DNA from: an uncultured bacterium
Lineage (GTDB): Bacteria; Patescibacteriota; Gracilibacteria; Absconditabacterales; Absconditicoccaceae
Reading direction: 5' to 3'
NCBI GenBank assembly: GCA_947170225.1
Contig: CAMVSQ010000009.1
Span: 1-37,404, forward strand
Length of the DNA: 37,404 nucleotides
Positions within the stretch are counted from its first letter, which is position 1. The number at the start of each line of letters is the position of its first letter. The notes beneath the pieces were generated by a model. That model had not been told where the DNA came from and ran no database searches. It was given only the letters and a program-made list of their open reading frames with translations. Position numbers and translations under genes: made by a program. This document shows positions 17,819 through 28,879 of the stretch, piece after piece.

Positions 17819-19873
17819 ATGGATTTAACAAAAATTCTAAAAACCACAGCAAGATATACCACAATTTTGAACAAAAACTGAATCAATTCAGTCAGAGATT
17901 TTTTGCAATATTTGCCAAGGACTTACGAAAATAGAGAAAGCTTATTGATGTTAAATCAGATAAATTTACAAGATAAATCAATTGTTTGCTCAGTAAAATG
18001 AATCATTACAGATAAATGATTTTTCCAAAAAGGAAGATTAAAAATCTACGATATCAAATTTCAAGACGAGCTATGAAATTTGGGAAAGATTGCAATTTAC
18101 AATGCATCATATCTTGCCTCAAAAATCGAAAAAGACAAACGATATATCATCACCTGAAAACCAGCATATAAATTTTGAAGAATTGTTTTCACAAATCCTG
18201 AAGTCTCTCCATCAGAGTTTACAGAACTTCAAAACAATATGTCAGAGTGATGAATTTTCCCAATCTATTCTGAAATGAACGGAATCAAACCAAATTGGTT
18301 TGCAAATAAAATGCGATTAGTTTTACCTGAGGTAAAAAATCTATTTTCAGAATATTTGCCAGCAGAATTTTTACAAAAATTTGGTTTAATGTGAATTCAA
18401 AACACATTTAAACAGATTCACTACCCCGACAATATAGACAAACTTTGACAAGCAAAATATAGAATTTTTTTCGACAAATTATTGAGAGTCCAATTACATT
18501 CGCTACTTATGAGAAAAGAATACCAAGATTGAACAACATTTAACACAAAGTGTCAAGTAGACCGGGCTATTATAAAAGACATATTGTCAAAATTAGACTT
18601 TCAACTCACAAATGCACAAAAAAAAGCATTAAAAACCATTATAGAAAATCTTCACGAAGAAAAACCAATGATGAGACTGCTCCAATGAGATGTCTGAAGT
18701 GGAAAAACAGTAGTTGCTGCTATCGCAGCATATTACACTTTCAAAAAATTTTGAGCACAATCTGTATTTCTCGCACCATTGGAAGTTTTGGCAGATCAGC
18801 ACTACAAGACATTAGCAAAACTTCTTTTGCCACTTGGGATGAGAATCGAAATTTTGAAATGATCGCTGACAAAACAACAAAAAGATAAAGTAAAACAAGA
18901 TCTAAAAGATTGAAAAATAAATCTCTTGGTTTGAACACATGCAGTAATTCAAGATGATGTAATGTTCAAAGATTTGATGTATGTAGTAATCGATGAACAG
19001 CACAAATTCTGAGTAAAACAAAGATCTGCTTTCAATAAATTTGGAAGTCCACACATTTTGCAAATGTCAGCAACTCCAATTCCAAGATCAATGGCTTTAG
19101 CATTTTTTGGAGAATTTGATGTCAGTGTAATCGATGAACTACCAGCCTGAAGAAAAGAAATTAACACAAAAATAATCTCTGAAAGCGAATTTTTGAAATT
19201 AAAAACACGAATTTTAACCAAAATCGCACAAAAGCAAAAAGTTTTCATAGTCACTCCTCTAATCCAAGAATCAGACAAAATGGAAGATTTGAAATCAGCA
19301 ATTGCAGAATTTGAAAATATAAAACAACTATTTCCATGAATAAGCAACAAAATCTGACTTCTTCATGGAAAAATGAAATCAATAGAAAAAGACGAAGTGA
19401 TGAAATGATTTAAAGGAGATAAATTTGACATACTAGTTTCCACGACTGTAATAGAAGTCTGAGTCGATGTCCCACAAGCTACAATTATGATAATAAAAAA
19501 TGCAGAAAGATTCTGACTTTCTCAACTCCACCAACTCAGATGAAGAATTTGAAGAAACAGTTTGCAATCTTACTGTTTTTTGGAAACAAAGAAAAAAACA
19601 GGAGAAGTCATGAAAAGACTTGAAGCTATGGAACAGACAAACGATTGATTCAAATTAGCAGAGCTAGACCTCAAAACTCGTTGAGCAGGAGAAATTCTGG
19701 GAACGATGCAATCATGAGAAACAGATATTCCATTAGAAATCTTGAGCGATATGAGATTTATAGAAAAAGTTAGAGAATGAGCAGAACGACTCCTCCAAAA
19801 ATATCCAAATCTCAATTGATTGGACTGACTTCAAAGGTACTTGAACGAAAGAATTGGAAATGTACTGGCTTAA
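17819..19873 (+). CDS. recG: ATP-dependent DNA helicase RecG, 684 aa
   Basis: Branch-migration helicase that rescues stalled forks and processes recombination intermediates. Usual length. An N-terminal OB/wedge region (about 50-150) is followed by Walker [16 protein letters not shown] (about 286-300), [30 protein letters not shown] (the RecG DEQHRFG box with Lys), [13 protein letters not shown], then [28 protein letters not shown], and the RecG tail [23 protein letters not shown]. Many of these glycines are TGA. It ends at 19873, one base before the stop of a convergent gene. Confidence 0.95.
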
Positions 19874-19874
19874 A

Positions 19875-21029
19875 CTATTTAGAAATATGTCACAAATAAA
19901 CAGGTATAAGTAAATTTTGATACTCAAAAAAATCATTTGGATGTGTCTTTGATCTTATTTTATGAACATCATTTTTCATAGACTCAATATAAATATTTCG
20001 AATATTTTCATTAAGCTTTCATAAAAAAGAATATTCTCAATCATCAGAAAATGGAACTTTTTTGTTTTCATCAAAAGATATTGATTGAGTTATTAATTCA
20101 ACACAATTATACTTATCATCAAAAGTATTAGATAATCAAAGTCACTGTCTTAATGCAGACAAGTTATCATATCATGAACCAAGTTTTTCTTCACTAGACG
20201 CTAATATTGATTGCAAAATCGACTCATCAGGCCTCAAAACAACAATATCATATCATTCAGCATTTGATCTATCTTTATCAAAAACATAACTACTTAATGT
20301 AGTATTTTCCACTCAAATTTCATGCAATTTTTCAGTAACAGTGGTGGAATGCCTAACCAAAATATTTCAATCTTCATCAAATCAAATAAAAATTAGCACA
20401 TGTGTAAAATCAGTTAAGTACTTATCGTCAAAAATCTTCAACGCTTTAGTTCAAATATCAAAAGGAGAATTTTTTTTATTAATTAAAATAATATCTCATA
20501 CTTTCAAATTTTGCTTCAAAAGTTCCAATGGATCATTTACAACTCAATTAAGTATATTTTTTTTATCTTTAATAATACTCAAAATTTTAGTAAGAGCCTG
20601 ACGACATTCTACATTTTTTTCTACTGATATATCATATTCAAGATGTCTTATTAAATTATTCAAAATCCATTGACAATTTTCTTCATTTTCAATTCACTCC
20701 AAAAGATTATTAGTTTCCTCACAAATATCATCAAATTCATGGAATCAAAATCTATCATCTTTTGTAAACAATTGACGAGTCATCTCAAAAATACTATTTC
20801 TATATTTTATAGTTTCTTGCCTTGCATGCTCAATTCCATCAAATATAACATACGAATCCATTTCCTTAAATTTAATTTTTTCATACTTGCTTTCTTTTTG
20901 AAGACTATCAGATTCTTGAGAATAAGAAAAATTAGAAGATCAAAGAGCCAACAATAAAGCAGCCAATATTCATTTAATCTTTCAAGAGAATTTAACTTTA
21001 TTATCGATGTTTTTTCTCTCTTTTTCCAT
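19875..21029 (-). CDS. Secreted permuted-papain (YiiX/NlpC-like) cysteine hydrolase, 384 aa
   Basis: Residues about 14-38 (KIKGILAALLLALGSSNFSY) form a signal peptide. A helical region of about 150 residues precedes a domain opening LKVGDIILINKK, with FTHVLIFIGFDEDGNILVRHS (His at about 212), YDIVVLRPD, then GSGYDNLSAL and KYNCVELITQS (Cys at about 309). The order His before Cys, with THV.iyiG and Y.C.EL, is the circularly permuted papain-like fold of YiiX/YebB and LRAT-like proteins. It may cut peptidoglycan, lipid amides or host peptides; substrate unknown. Its stop is one base from the recG stop on the other strand. Confidence 0.7.
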
Positions 21030-21124
21030 CTAAAAAAATCAAAATATACCAAAATATATTTATAAAGATATTGACAAAAATATCAATAGCATAATAAAAA
21101 AACAAATAGAAAAATATTTTAAAA

Positions 21125-21405
21125 AACGGCTCGAACTAGCCAAAAATTTTTCCATCTAAAAAAATTATAGTTCATGCAATTTCACTTGCAAGCTGTTCAA
21201 GTCAATCTGCAAATATCTATTCACAAGTAGGCGAACGAGCCCATGCGAGTGAGCTTCGTATTCAATATACTTGTATGGAATGCAGAACATCGCTTGCTGA
21301 AATTGGCATGCCAAGCAAAGGGCTCTTTTCCCTCGACTTTTCCAGCTCGACTGTGGGAAAAGTCGAGTCAGGGGTTTTGGGGGCGAAGCACCCAAAATAA
21401 AATAA
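21125..21405. other. GC-richer island with strong hairpins, uncertain coding
   Basis: Stands out by base composition. A perfect 12-bp inverted repeat CTCGACTTTTCC (21332-21343) with GGAAAAGTCGAG (21356-21367) and a GGGGGCGAAGCACCC arm structure (about 21379-21393) lie at the ung-proximal end. Both strands stay open for over 70 codons. The plus frame reads ...YTCMECRTSLAEIGMPSKG... but lacks an ATG before that Met and a ribosome binding site. Could be a structured RNA, a repeat element or a gene remnant. Confidence 0.4.
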
Positions 21406-21407
21406 TA

Positions 21408-22091
21408 TTAATTCAAATCTCGATTAATTTCCTCCTTTCACTCTTTCCTCAAAATTTCATTTATTTTTGAAAAATGCTTACATCAAAAAAATCACCTATA
21501 TGCACTCAAAGGAGACGGATGTGCCGCTTCAAGAACATAATGTCTACTTTTGTCTATAAGTGTCTTTTTTGACCATGCAAATGCTCACCATAAAACAAAA
21601 ATCAATCATTCTTTTTTATCTGACAAATGCTTAATAGTTGCATCTGTAAATTTTTCCCAACCAATTTTTGAATGAGACATTGGTTCAGATTGTCTCACTG
21701 TTAATGATGAATTTAACATAAACACTCATTGATCAGCCCATTTTTGCAAACATCAACTTTTAGGCGGATTAATTCATAAATCAGATTCTAATTCTTTGAA
21801 AATATTTTGTAATGATGGAGGAAATCTTACTCCCGGTTGAACTGAAAAGCACAATCAATGAGCCTGTCAAGGCTGATGATAGGGATCTTGTCAAATCAAA
21901 ACCACTTTCACTTGATCAAACGGAGTGCTGTTGTATGCATTGAAAATATTTTTTCATTCTGGATATATTATTTTTCATTCACTTTTTTCTTTTTGTAAAA
22001 AATTTTTTATCTCCAAAAAATATGGTTTTTGAAATTCATCCCATAATTCTTTTTTCCAAGATTCATCTATTTGTGGATCTATCATTTTCAT
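21408..22091 (-). CDS. ung: Uracil-DNA glycosylase, 227 aa
   Basis: Removes uracil from DNA in base-excision repair (family 1). Motifs: [22 protein letters not shown] with the catalytic Asp (about residue 68), the uracil-binding region [22 protein letters not shown], and the closing HPSPLSAY with the catalytic His (about 190). Starts [12 protein letters not shown] (a second Met two codons later is an alternative). Ends [11 protein letters not shown]. It lies 16 nt downstream of tRNA-Arg on the same strand and may be co-transcribed with it. Confidence 0.95.
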
Positions 22092-22107
22092 AAACAAAAA
22101 ATAAACC

Positions 22108-22178
22108 AAGGTCGGTAGGAATTGAACCTACTACACATGGCTTCGGAGACCACTGCTCTGCCGATGAGCTACGACCTT
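22108..22178 (-). tRNA. tRNA-Arg (anticodon CCG)
   Basis: 71 nt folding into a full cloverleaf: acceptor AAGGTCG/CGACCTT, D stem GCTC/GAGC, anticodon stem GTGGT/GCCAT with loop CTCCGAA, T stem GTAGG/CCTAC with loop TTCAATT. Anticodon CCG reads CGG (Arg). No CCA is encoded. A weak G-T closes one end of the anticodon stem. Confidence 0.93.
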
Positions 22179-22299
22179 TTGATTTATCCATAATAAGAAA
22201 ATAATTTTCGTAGTCAATTTGAAATTTAATTAACAAAAAATCTTGTTTATTATTTCTCATTTACTATTATAAAAAAAGTTTATACTTAAATTTATCATC

Positions 22300-23526
22300 A
22301 TGTCCAAGTATTCCATTTCTCAAGTTCAGACCTATGTCCAATGTCCACTAAAGTATCGCTACAAATATGTAGACAAAATTCCCACACCAGAATTTGTAGA
22401 AACTGCTGATACTTTGCTTTGAAGTATTGTCCACAAAACTTTAGAGAAATTATACGATGATGTAAGTATTTTTAAAACTCCAAGCAAAGAAAATTTGCTA
22501 AAATTTTATTACAATTTATGGACAAAAAAAGAAAATGAAGCAAAAGAAAATTGATGAGAAATTCAAGTGATAAATAAAGATTTTACCATTAATGACTACA
22601 AACATAGAGGTGAATCATATTTGACAAAATATTATGATAAACATTCACCATTTGAAGATATTAAAGTAATAGACACAGAAATGCAAATCATGTTTAAACT
22701 CGATAATGACATAAATTTTCAATGATTTATTGATAGACTAGATAAAGTTTGAAATACTTTTGTAATTTCTGACTACAAAACAAACAAAAGGCTACCAACT
22801 GAAGAAAAAGATGAATATATCGAACAGCTTACTTTGTACTGAATTGGAATTAAACAAAAATATGAAAAATATTTTGAAAATATGAAAGCTAGACTATATT
22901 TTTTGCATTTTGATATAGAAGATGAACGAGATCTAACATCTGATCGTATGGAACAAGTGAAACAAAAATATATCAATTTAATCAAAGAAATTGAAGATAA
23001 AAAAACAAAATATGCAATGTGAGACAAAAAATGTTTTGAAACAAAACAATCTCCACTTTGCCAGCGATGTGATTATCTTTCAATTTGTCCACTATTTAAT
23101 GCGATAAATACTGATGAAGAAATCGTATCAGAATTATCTGAAAAAACATTAGCATCACTTGTAGATGATTTTATTTCTTTGAGCAATCAAATTTCTGATT
23201 TAGAGAAGCAAAAAGATGGATTAAAAGATATTTTTCAAAAATATGTATTGAAAAAAGATCCAAACAACGAACAAACTGATTTTTTAATTGCAGGTAATAC
23301 CTGAAATGTCAGAGTTTCAAAAAAAACAAAAATTTCAGTATTAGATAAAGATAAATTCATTGAAAAAATAAAAAAACTTTGATTGTTTGATTCTTATGCC
23401 GATATATCTTGGCAAAATGTAGATAAATTATTTTTAAAAGATTGATCAGCAAGCATAGAAGATTTTATGTGAGCAGTTTCACAAGATATTAGATTTGATG
23501 TAAGAAAAGTAAATAAAAAAATTTAA
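22300..23526 (+). CDS. RecB-like PD-(D/E)XK nuclease with Fe-S cluster motif, 408 aa
   Basis: Starts MSKYSISQVQTYVQCPLKYR, the usual opening of RecB/Cas4/AddB-type nuclease domains (S.S....y..CP..y.y), whose Cys is the first cluster ligand. The His of GSIVHKTLEK (about 50), FQGFIDRLDKV (about 140) and VISDYKTNK (about 155) supply the D...D-x-K active site. KQSPLCQRCDYLSICPLF (about 250-268) provides the three remaining Cys of a 4Fe-4S clamp. The C-terminal part is helical with a coiled-coil-like stretch. No helicase domain is fused and no CRISPR array is present; probably a DNA-repair exonuclease. Many Gly are TGA. Confidence 0.85.
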
Positions 23527-23536
23527 AAAATTCTAA

Positions 23537-23576
23537 AGTTATATCCAATAATAAAAAGTTATATCCAATAATAAAA
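23537..23576. repeat. Tandem duplication of a 20-bp unit
   Basis: AGTTATATCCAATAATAAAA occurs twice head to tail just after the stop of the nuclease gene. No stem is formed; probably a slippage duplication in the spacer before the DUF2207 gene. Confidence 0.7.
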
Positions 23577-23646
23577 AGTCTTCAAAAATTTGATAAATTC
23601 ATTTTTTTGTTTAAAATATAAACAATTTATTTTTTTAAAACAATAA

Positions 23647-25431
23647 ATGAAAAAAATTATAAAAGTTTTTTGATTAGTTATAGGTTTATTTTCCACAATA
23701 ACTTTTACTCAAGCAAATGACTATAAATATACAAATTTAGATATAAATGCTGATATTTTAATTGATTGAACAATAAACATAAAAGAAACATATACAGCTG
23801 ATTTTTTTGTCAATAAACACGGTATATATAGGACAATTCCAGTAAATTATTCTGTTGATTGAAATAAATTTCATATTGATATAACAAACATACATGTTGA
23901 GTGAAAAAAATATACAACAACGAGAAATAACTGAAAATGGACTATTAAAATTTGAGATGCCAACAAATATGAATATTGAAAAGTAATATATCCAATTTCA
24001 TATAGTGTATACTGATTAATCAAAAATTTTTCATGAATGTGATATTCTGAATTATATCGAAATATAGTGTGACAAGAATTTGATACAAATATAGAAAAAG
24101 TGGTAGCTACAATAAATTTACCACAAACATATACATGATTCAAAAATTCCGATTTTTTAATAACCGCTGATTGAATTACAAAGTCAGTAAATGATTTTAA
24201 ATGAACAGTTGATTGGAGCCAGTGAAATAAAATTGTAATTACATACAACAAGTGATTATCTGCCTATCAGTGAATTACTTTGGCAATAAAATTTCCAAAT
24301 AATTATTTTAAATTTGATGATGAAAAACAAGCAAAATTAGTTTGAAATGCCAAAATTTGAATTATGTGAAGTATAAAATCGTTTATTTCAAATATAAATT
24401 TTCAACAAAATTTTGAGAAAATATTTTGAATATGATTATTTTTTATTGTAATTCCACTCACCATTTTTTGATCATATGTAGAAAAAAAATATAAAAGTAA
24501 AATAAATTTAAAAAGATATAATTTAAAATGAAAATTTGCAAAACAGTTTAAAGTAATAGTACAATATGCACCGCCAAAATGATTAAATTCCGCAGAAGTC
24601 TGATTATTATTACATCGTAAAGCCCAAATACAAGATTTATTTAGTCTTATTTATAAACGAGCGGCACAATGACTTATTGAAATAAATGCAGATATTCCTA
24701 CATTAAAATTTAATATACAATTGATAAAAAATATAAAAATAAAAAAATTAAAAGAAATTCCCGAATCATCACCACAATTTGAAAAAACATTTTTTAATTC
24801 GTTTTTTTATAAGGATGAAATAGAAATTTCTCATTATAACAACAAACATTTCACTGATTTGGAAAATTTAAAGAATCATTGAATCAAAAATGTATGGTTT
24901 GAATACAAAACTGGTGATAAAAAATATATTATATTAGCAGGGATTATTGCTTTTCTTTTTATGTTTTTTATACCAATATTTTGAATAATCATTGCCATTA
25001 TTATTGTTGTTGTTATTTGGAATGTGTTTAAAAAAAATTTGAAAGAGACTGAAAAAGGAGCAGAATTAATATCTCATATATTATGATATAGACAATTTTT
25101 AGCAGCATGTGACGAAAGACAATTAAAAACTTTTTTATCACAAGATCCTTTATATTTCGATAAGACACTACCTTATGCTGTAGTATTTTGAATAGAAACA
25201 GAATTTTTGAAAAAAATCACACCAATCATGCAAGAACACAACATTACTCCAACTCGATATATTGGAGATCTAAAAAATATTGGTTATTGTATAACAAGTA
25301 CTAATTCTACATGAAAACAGTCTGTATATACTGAACATAGTTGATTTGATAAATGATCTTCTTTTTGATGATGAGGTTGAGGATTTTCTAGTTGATGAGG
25401 ATGATGAGGTGGCTGATGAGGAAGTCGATAA
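23647..25431 (+). CDS. DUF2207 membrane protein with Gly-rich tail, 594 aa
   Basis: Signal peptide at about 1-23 (MKKIIKVFGLVIGLFSTITF), then an outward beta-rich DUF2207 domain (NADILIDGTINIKETYTADF, GIYRTIPVNY), a membrane segment near 258-280, a cytosolic part (YAPPKGLNSAEVGLLLHRKA), two close membrane segments near 430-460, another cytosolic part, and a C-terminal tail of almost pure Gly, Ser and Phe ending GGGSR. That order is typical of DUF2207, whose function is unknown. The tail is encoded largely by TGA codons in runs, so without recoding it would be a string of stops. Confidence 0.88.
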
Positions 25432-25457
25432 TTTAACAAAAAAATATACAAAAAAAC

Positions 25458-25528
25458 AGGGCTTGAGGGAATTGAACCCCCTACGCGGAGCTTTGGAGAC
25501 TCCCGCTCTACCAATGAGCTAAAGCCCT
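25458..25528 (-). tRNA. tRNA-Trp (anticodon CCA)
   Basis: 71 nt cloverleaf: acceptor AGGGCTT/AAGCCCT, D stem GCTC/GAGC, anticodon stem GGAGT/GCTCC with loop CTCCAAA, T stem GGGGG/CCCTC with one G-T, loop TTCAATT. Anticodon CCA reads UGG only, so it would not translate UGA as Trp, consistent with UGA being Gly here. No CCA end encoded. A T-rich tract follows on the minus strand and can end transcription. It lies 13 nt after rnpB on the same strand. Confidence 0.93.
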
Positions 25529-25540
25529 ATTTTCTAATTG

Positions 25541-25867
25541 ATCTAAACTATAAGCCTGATTATGTACTATGGTGCAATATATCTAAACTATCTTGTAGAT
25601 AGTATTGTGCACTGCCCTATTTCTAGGTAAGCTTGCATCAATCACGGTTTACCCCTCATCAAACAATCTGCTTGATTGAGTAGAAGTAGCCAAAAGGCAT
25701 CTTCACGTTGCATCTTTCCTACGAATTAACTCCGCAGTAGTTTTCGTTTCTGTGGCACTTTCGTTTGCCCCCTTTCGGGGCGGTCCAGCAACCATTAGCT
25801 GCTAATCTTTTTGTGATGTCAGGACTTTCCTATCCAATTAGCTTGGATTAGCACCTTGCTTAGACAA
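25541..25867 (-). ncRNA. rnpB: RNase P RNA
   Basis: Catalytic RNA that trims the 5' end of tRNAs. The minus strand shows the conserved blocks in order: AGGAAAGTCCTGACA (P4 5' strand), CCACAGAAACGAAAACTAC, GGGGTAAACCGTGATTGATG and ATAATCAGGCTTATAG (P4 3' strand). AAGUCCUGA pairs with UCAGGCUU leaving one U bulged, as in P4 of known RNase P RNAs. Outer ends GTCTAA and TTTAGAT pair as P1. The block before the P4 3' strand reads ACATAA where ACAGAA is usual. Ends are approximate. tRNA-Trp follows at once, so the two probably share a transcript that the RNA itself may help process. Confidence 0.88.
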
Positions 25868-25912
25868 ATAAACTTTTAATTAAATAGATTCAAACTTCAA
25901 GATAAAATGAAA

Positions 25913-25946
25913 AAAATCTCCCTCTTGCTTCCAAAAAGGAGATTTT
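25913..25946 (-). terminator. Terminator of the surface-protein gene
   Basis: AAAATCTCC (25913-25921) pairs with GGAGATTTT (25938-25946); on the minus strand the stem is followed by TTTTTTTC. It separates the surface protein gene (ends 26021) from rnpB. The stretch 25950-26020 holds words like CTATCGACTGCC that recall the repeats at 17.7 kb; no gene. Confidence 0.75.
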
Positions 25947-26020
25947 CTATCTTGTTGATTTATAATTTCTTTCAAAATATCAATTCTAGCAACTAATAGC
26001 TATCGACTGCCAACTGCCGA

Positions 26021-28036
26021 TTAAAGACTAGACACTCTCTTAAATATCACCCAAACTCGTTTCCTTAACTCTTTTCTAGTCAGTGGACTATCTATTTGAG
26101 TCATAAATCAGTTATCTTTTAATACTTTCAAATGGTTTTCATAATATGGATGTTCTACTGTGTGTTTTACATTATATACATCTCAATACAATATCCTTGA
26201 TACTATCGTCCCAAATTCTGCCCTACTTACTATATCATTTGGCAAAAATTTATTATCTTCCATATCTATTCACATGATTCACAATGCACATGATCTATCC
26301 GCATAATTTCTAATCTCTTGTGATTCTCGTACTGTTTGCTCATCATTTCGTGTTTTACATATTTCTGGAATCTCTGTTGGTTCGCTATATCCCAACACAT
26401 TTACTACAAAATTTACTACCATCTTTGCCATGTGTCATCTCTTTACATATCAGTCTGGATCTGCTAACGCAAATCCACTTATCGTTGTTATTCAGTTTTC
26501 GTATGCTCGTTCATAGGCAGATTTTAATTCTTCGTCTAACTGCCATTTTTCTTCGTCATTCTGAACCTGCAAAGAATCTTTATTATCATTTATAGATTCT
26601 TCACCTCCAGTTTCTCCGTTATTCTCTGCATTATTCTCTGGCATTCCACATGTTCAATCATAATAACTACTTGAATAATCTCCATTTGGACAATCATCTA
26701 TTTTTGGTTTGTCTCATGCTCATCATCCACTACTTCCTCATCAATTACTTCATCCACCATTAGTCCCTCATCCGTTATTTCCTCCCGTTTCTTGTTGTGC
26801 TTCATCCCATCTTGCATAAAGCATCATATTTTCTTCAATTACCATATTTTCAAAACTAAATTGATCTCACTGTGTCTCTGCATTTACATACCATCCATGA
26901 AATGTATATCATTCTTTATTCATCTCACATGTAGGTGCTGTAGCATAATCCCCAAAACTTACTGTCTGGGTAGGTATTGTGTCATCATTTCCACATTTTC
27001 ATCAATTTAGATCAAATTCAACATTTAGTGGAATAGCTTTTGTTTTTATTGTTCAAACCCGATTCTCAGGAAATGATCGAATATTCTCATTGAGTCCACC
27101 CAAATTAACCACTATACTATCATGGAAAATATCATAATCTGTAGGCAATCCTAAATCTGTTTCTTCACTAAATATTTTTCATGTACAATACAAATTTTCT
27201 GACCTTCGACCGAGCTGCATATCATGACCATCTGCTTCATCCCATCACCAATACAAAGTAAAGTCAAAAACATTAGCTCAAGGTATCAATGTTTGCCTAT
27301 ACATGTCTATAGCATCTATCTGATAACCCCATTCCCAAGTACAACCTTCTGGTGCATCAAAGTACAATTCAGCATGGATATCTTTTTGCAAGGTTCCAGA
27401 CCTAAAAACAGCTTGTAGTGTCGCTCATCACTCTGGCATAGTATCTGGAAAATTTGGATCCCAATACGCAAATACCCTTCCATTCTCTTTTTTCTCTGGT
27501 TCTCACGGATACATTAACCAAATATCATCTCCTACATTCGCTGTGATCGGATCAAATAATTCAGTAACTCAATCTTCATCTACAAAATTTATTGTTGCTA
27601 ATTCCCTTTTGGCAGCTAATCTTCAATTCCAATCTGCGGGAATCGCACTTGGATTGGTAATTTCTATACGATCATTTCAAACTTCCATATAATCATCATC
27701 TATGTCCAATCGGTAATTTGTAGTATCAAACTCCGCATCTACTGGAGAATAAATTTCAAATTCAACCACTGTCTCAATTGGGTCAAAAGTTATCTCATCC
27801 TCTCCCCAAACAGCCTGAAAACTAAAACTATTATCCCCAGGATACAATGTTTCATATGCCATGGGCTCACCATTCGCCAAATAGCGAAAAGTAACAGAAT
27901 ACCCCTCTGGTGCATCTAAATAAATATTAGCATTTACCTCTCTTGTCTCTGCTGCTGATACATAATTTACAAAACTGAGCAAAATGTTTGCCACAAGCAC
28001 AAATATGGCCAAAATTCAAGAAATTTTTTTCCTCAT
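26021..28036 (-). CDS. Large surface protein with InlB-type repeat and SLH-like C-terminus, 671 aa
   Basis: Signal peptide MRKKISGILAIFVLVANILL with cleavage after about VSAA (residues 31-34). Several beta-rich units follow, two of them sharing the phrase 'LYFDAPEGC' / 'IYLDAPEGY' and 'YPGDN'/'IPGAN'. An InlB B-type (Flg_new) repeat lies at about 340-412 (VEFDLNGGKCG ... GYTFHGWYVN ... LYARWDE). Then a linker of Gly, Asn and Ser (about 417-440), a Cys-containing stretch, and a 180-residue end with SLH-like phrases (YENGITTISG, NDIVSRAEFGTIVSRILYG, LKDNGFMTQ). A wall- or envelope-bound adhesin or S-layer component is likely. A C12 tract lies 83-94 bp upstream of its ATG. Confidence 0.82.
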
Positions 28037-28118
28037 CTCTTATTTTTTTATTAAATAAAAATTGTTACACAATTAAAAATAACTAAAATTATTTTTATTT
28101 CAAGCCTTTTCTCTAATA

Positions 28119-28130
28119 CCCCCCCCCCCC
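28119..28130. repeat. C12 homopolymer tract in a divergent promoter region
   Basis: Twelve consecutive C in a very AT-rich spacer between the surface protein gene (minus, start 28036) and nth (plus, start 28226). On the minus strand the G-run is 15 bp upstream of TTGAAA, a likely -35 element of the surface protein promoter. Such tracts change length by slippage. Confidence 0.85.
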
Positions 28131-28225
28131 ATTATGTTTAATTTGTGATATAATATGTGTTTTTTAATAAATTTAATATTGTTTATTGATAGTATTTTTT
28201 TAAAAACAATACATTGATATCAATA

Positions 28226-28861
28226 ATGATCAAAATGCAAAAAAAACATATAGATTTTATATTTCAAACATTGGACAAACTATATCCAAATGCTGATACT
28301 GAACTAAAATTTTCAAACGATTTTCAGCTAGTTTTGGCAGTGGTTATGTCTGCTCAAACTACCGACAAACAAGTAAATAAAGTGACAGAAAATTTATTTA
28401 AAATTATCAAAACTCCCCAAGATGTTTTAAACTTATGATTAGAAAAATTAACTAAATCAATTTCATCCATCAACTATTACAAAAATAAAGCCAAACATAT
28501 TTTTTGACTATCAAAAATGCTAGATGAAAATCCATGACTACTCTGCCCAGATTTAGAAGAATTACAAAAATTACCCTGAGTCTGAATAAAAACGGCCAAA
28601 GTAGTTTCCTATGTACTTTTTGGCTCCAAAGTGATCGCTGCAGATACTCATGTACACAGAGTTTCAAATAGATTATGACTTGTAAATACAAAAACACCAG
28701 AAAAAACATCCCAAACTCTTGAAAAAATAGTACCAGATAAATATAAACAAATCGCACATCACACTTTGATACTTTTTGGCCGTTATCTCTGCATTGCTAG
28801 AAATCCAAAATGTGAAAGCTGTCCATTTACACAAATATGTGAATACAAAAAATCTTTATAA
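28226..28861 (+). CDS. nth: Endonuclease III, 211 aa
   Basis: Bifunctional DNA glycosylase/AP lyase that removes oxidised pyrimidines. Motifs: MSAQTTDKQVNKVTENLF, the helix-hairpin-helix LPGVGIKTAKVV with the catalytic Lys (about 122), ADTHVHRVSNRLGLV with the catalytic Asp (about 139), and the Fe-S cluster C-x6-C-x2-C-x5-C at about 190-206 (CIARNPKCESCPFTQIC). The ATG at 28226 is preferred; an in-frame TTG at 28214 and ATG at 28235 are alternatives. It is followed 18 nt later by the PAP2 gene. Confidence 0.94.
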
Positions 28862-28879
28862 TAAATAACTTTTAAACAA

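Noticed and set aside
21165-21395. Minus-strand frame of 76 codons in the GC-rich island
   Set aside because: No ribosome binding site, crosses the 12-bp hairpin, and the opposite strand is just as open; kept only as an uncertain island.
22063-22260. Minus-strand frame across tRNA-Arg
   Set aside because: Overlaps the cloverleaf and the ung start; a shadow.
22300-23526. Cas4 and a CRISPR locus
   Set aside because: The nuclease has Cas4-like Cys spacing, but it is longer and no repeat-spacer array or other cas gene is present.
25284-25514. Minus-strand frame across tRNA-Trp and the DUF2207 3' end
   Set aside because: Overlaps a clear tRNA and the antisense of Gly codons, which explains its His/Pro-rich look.
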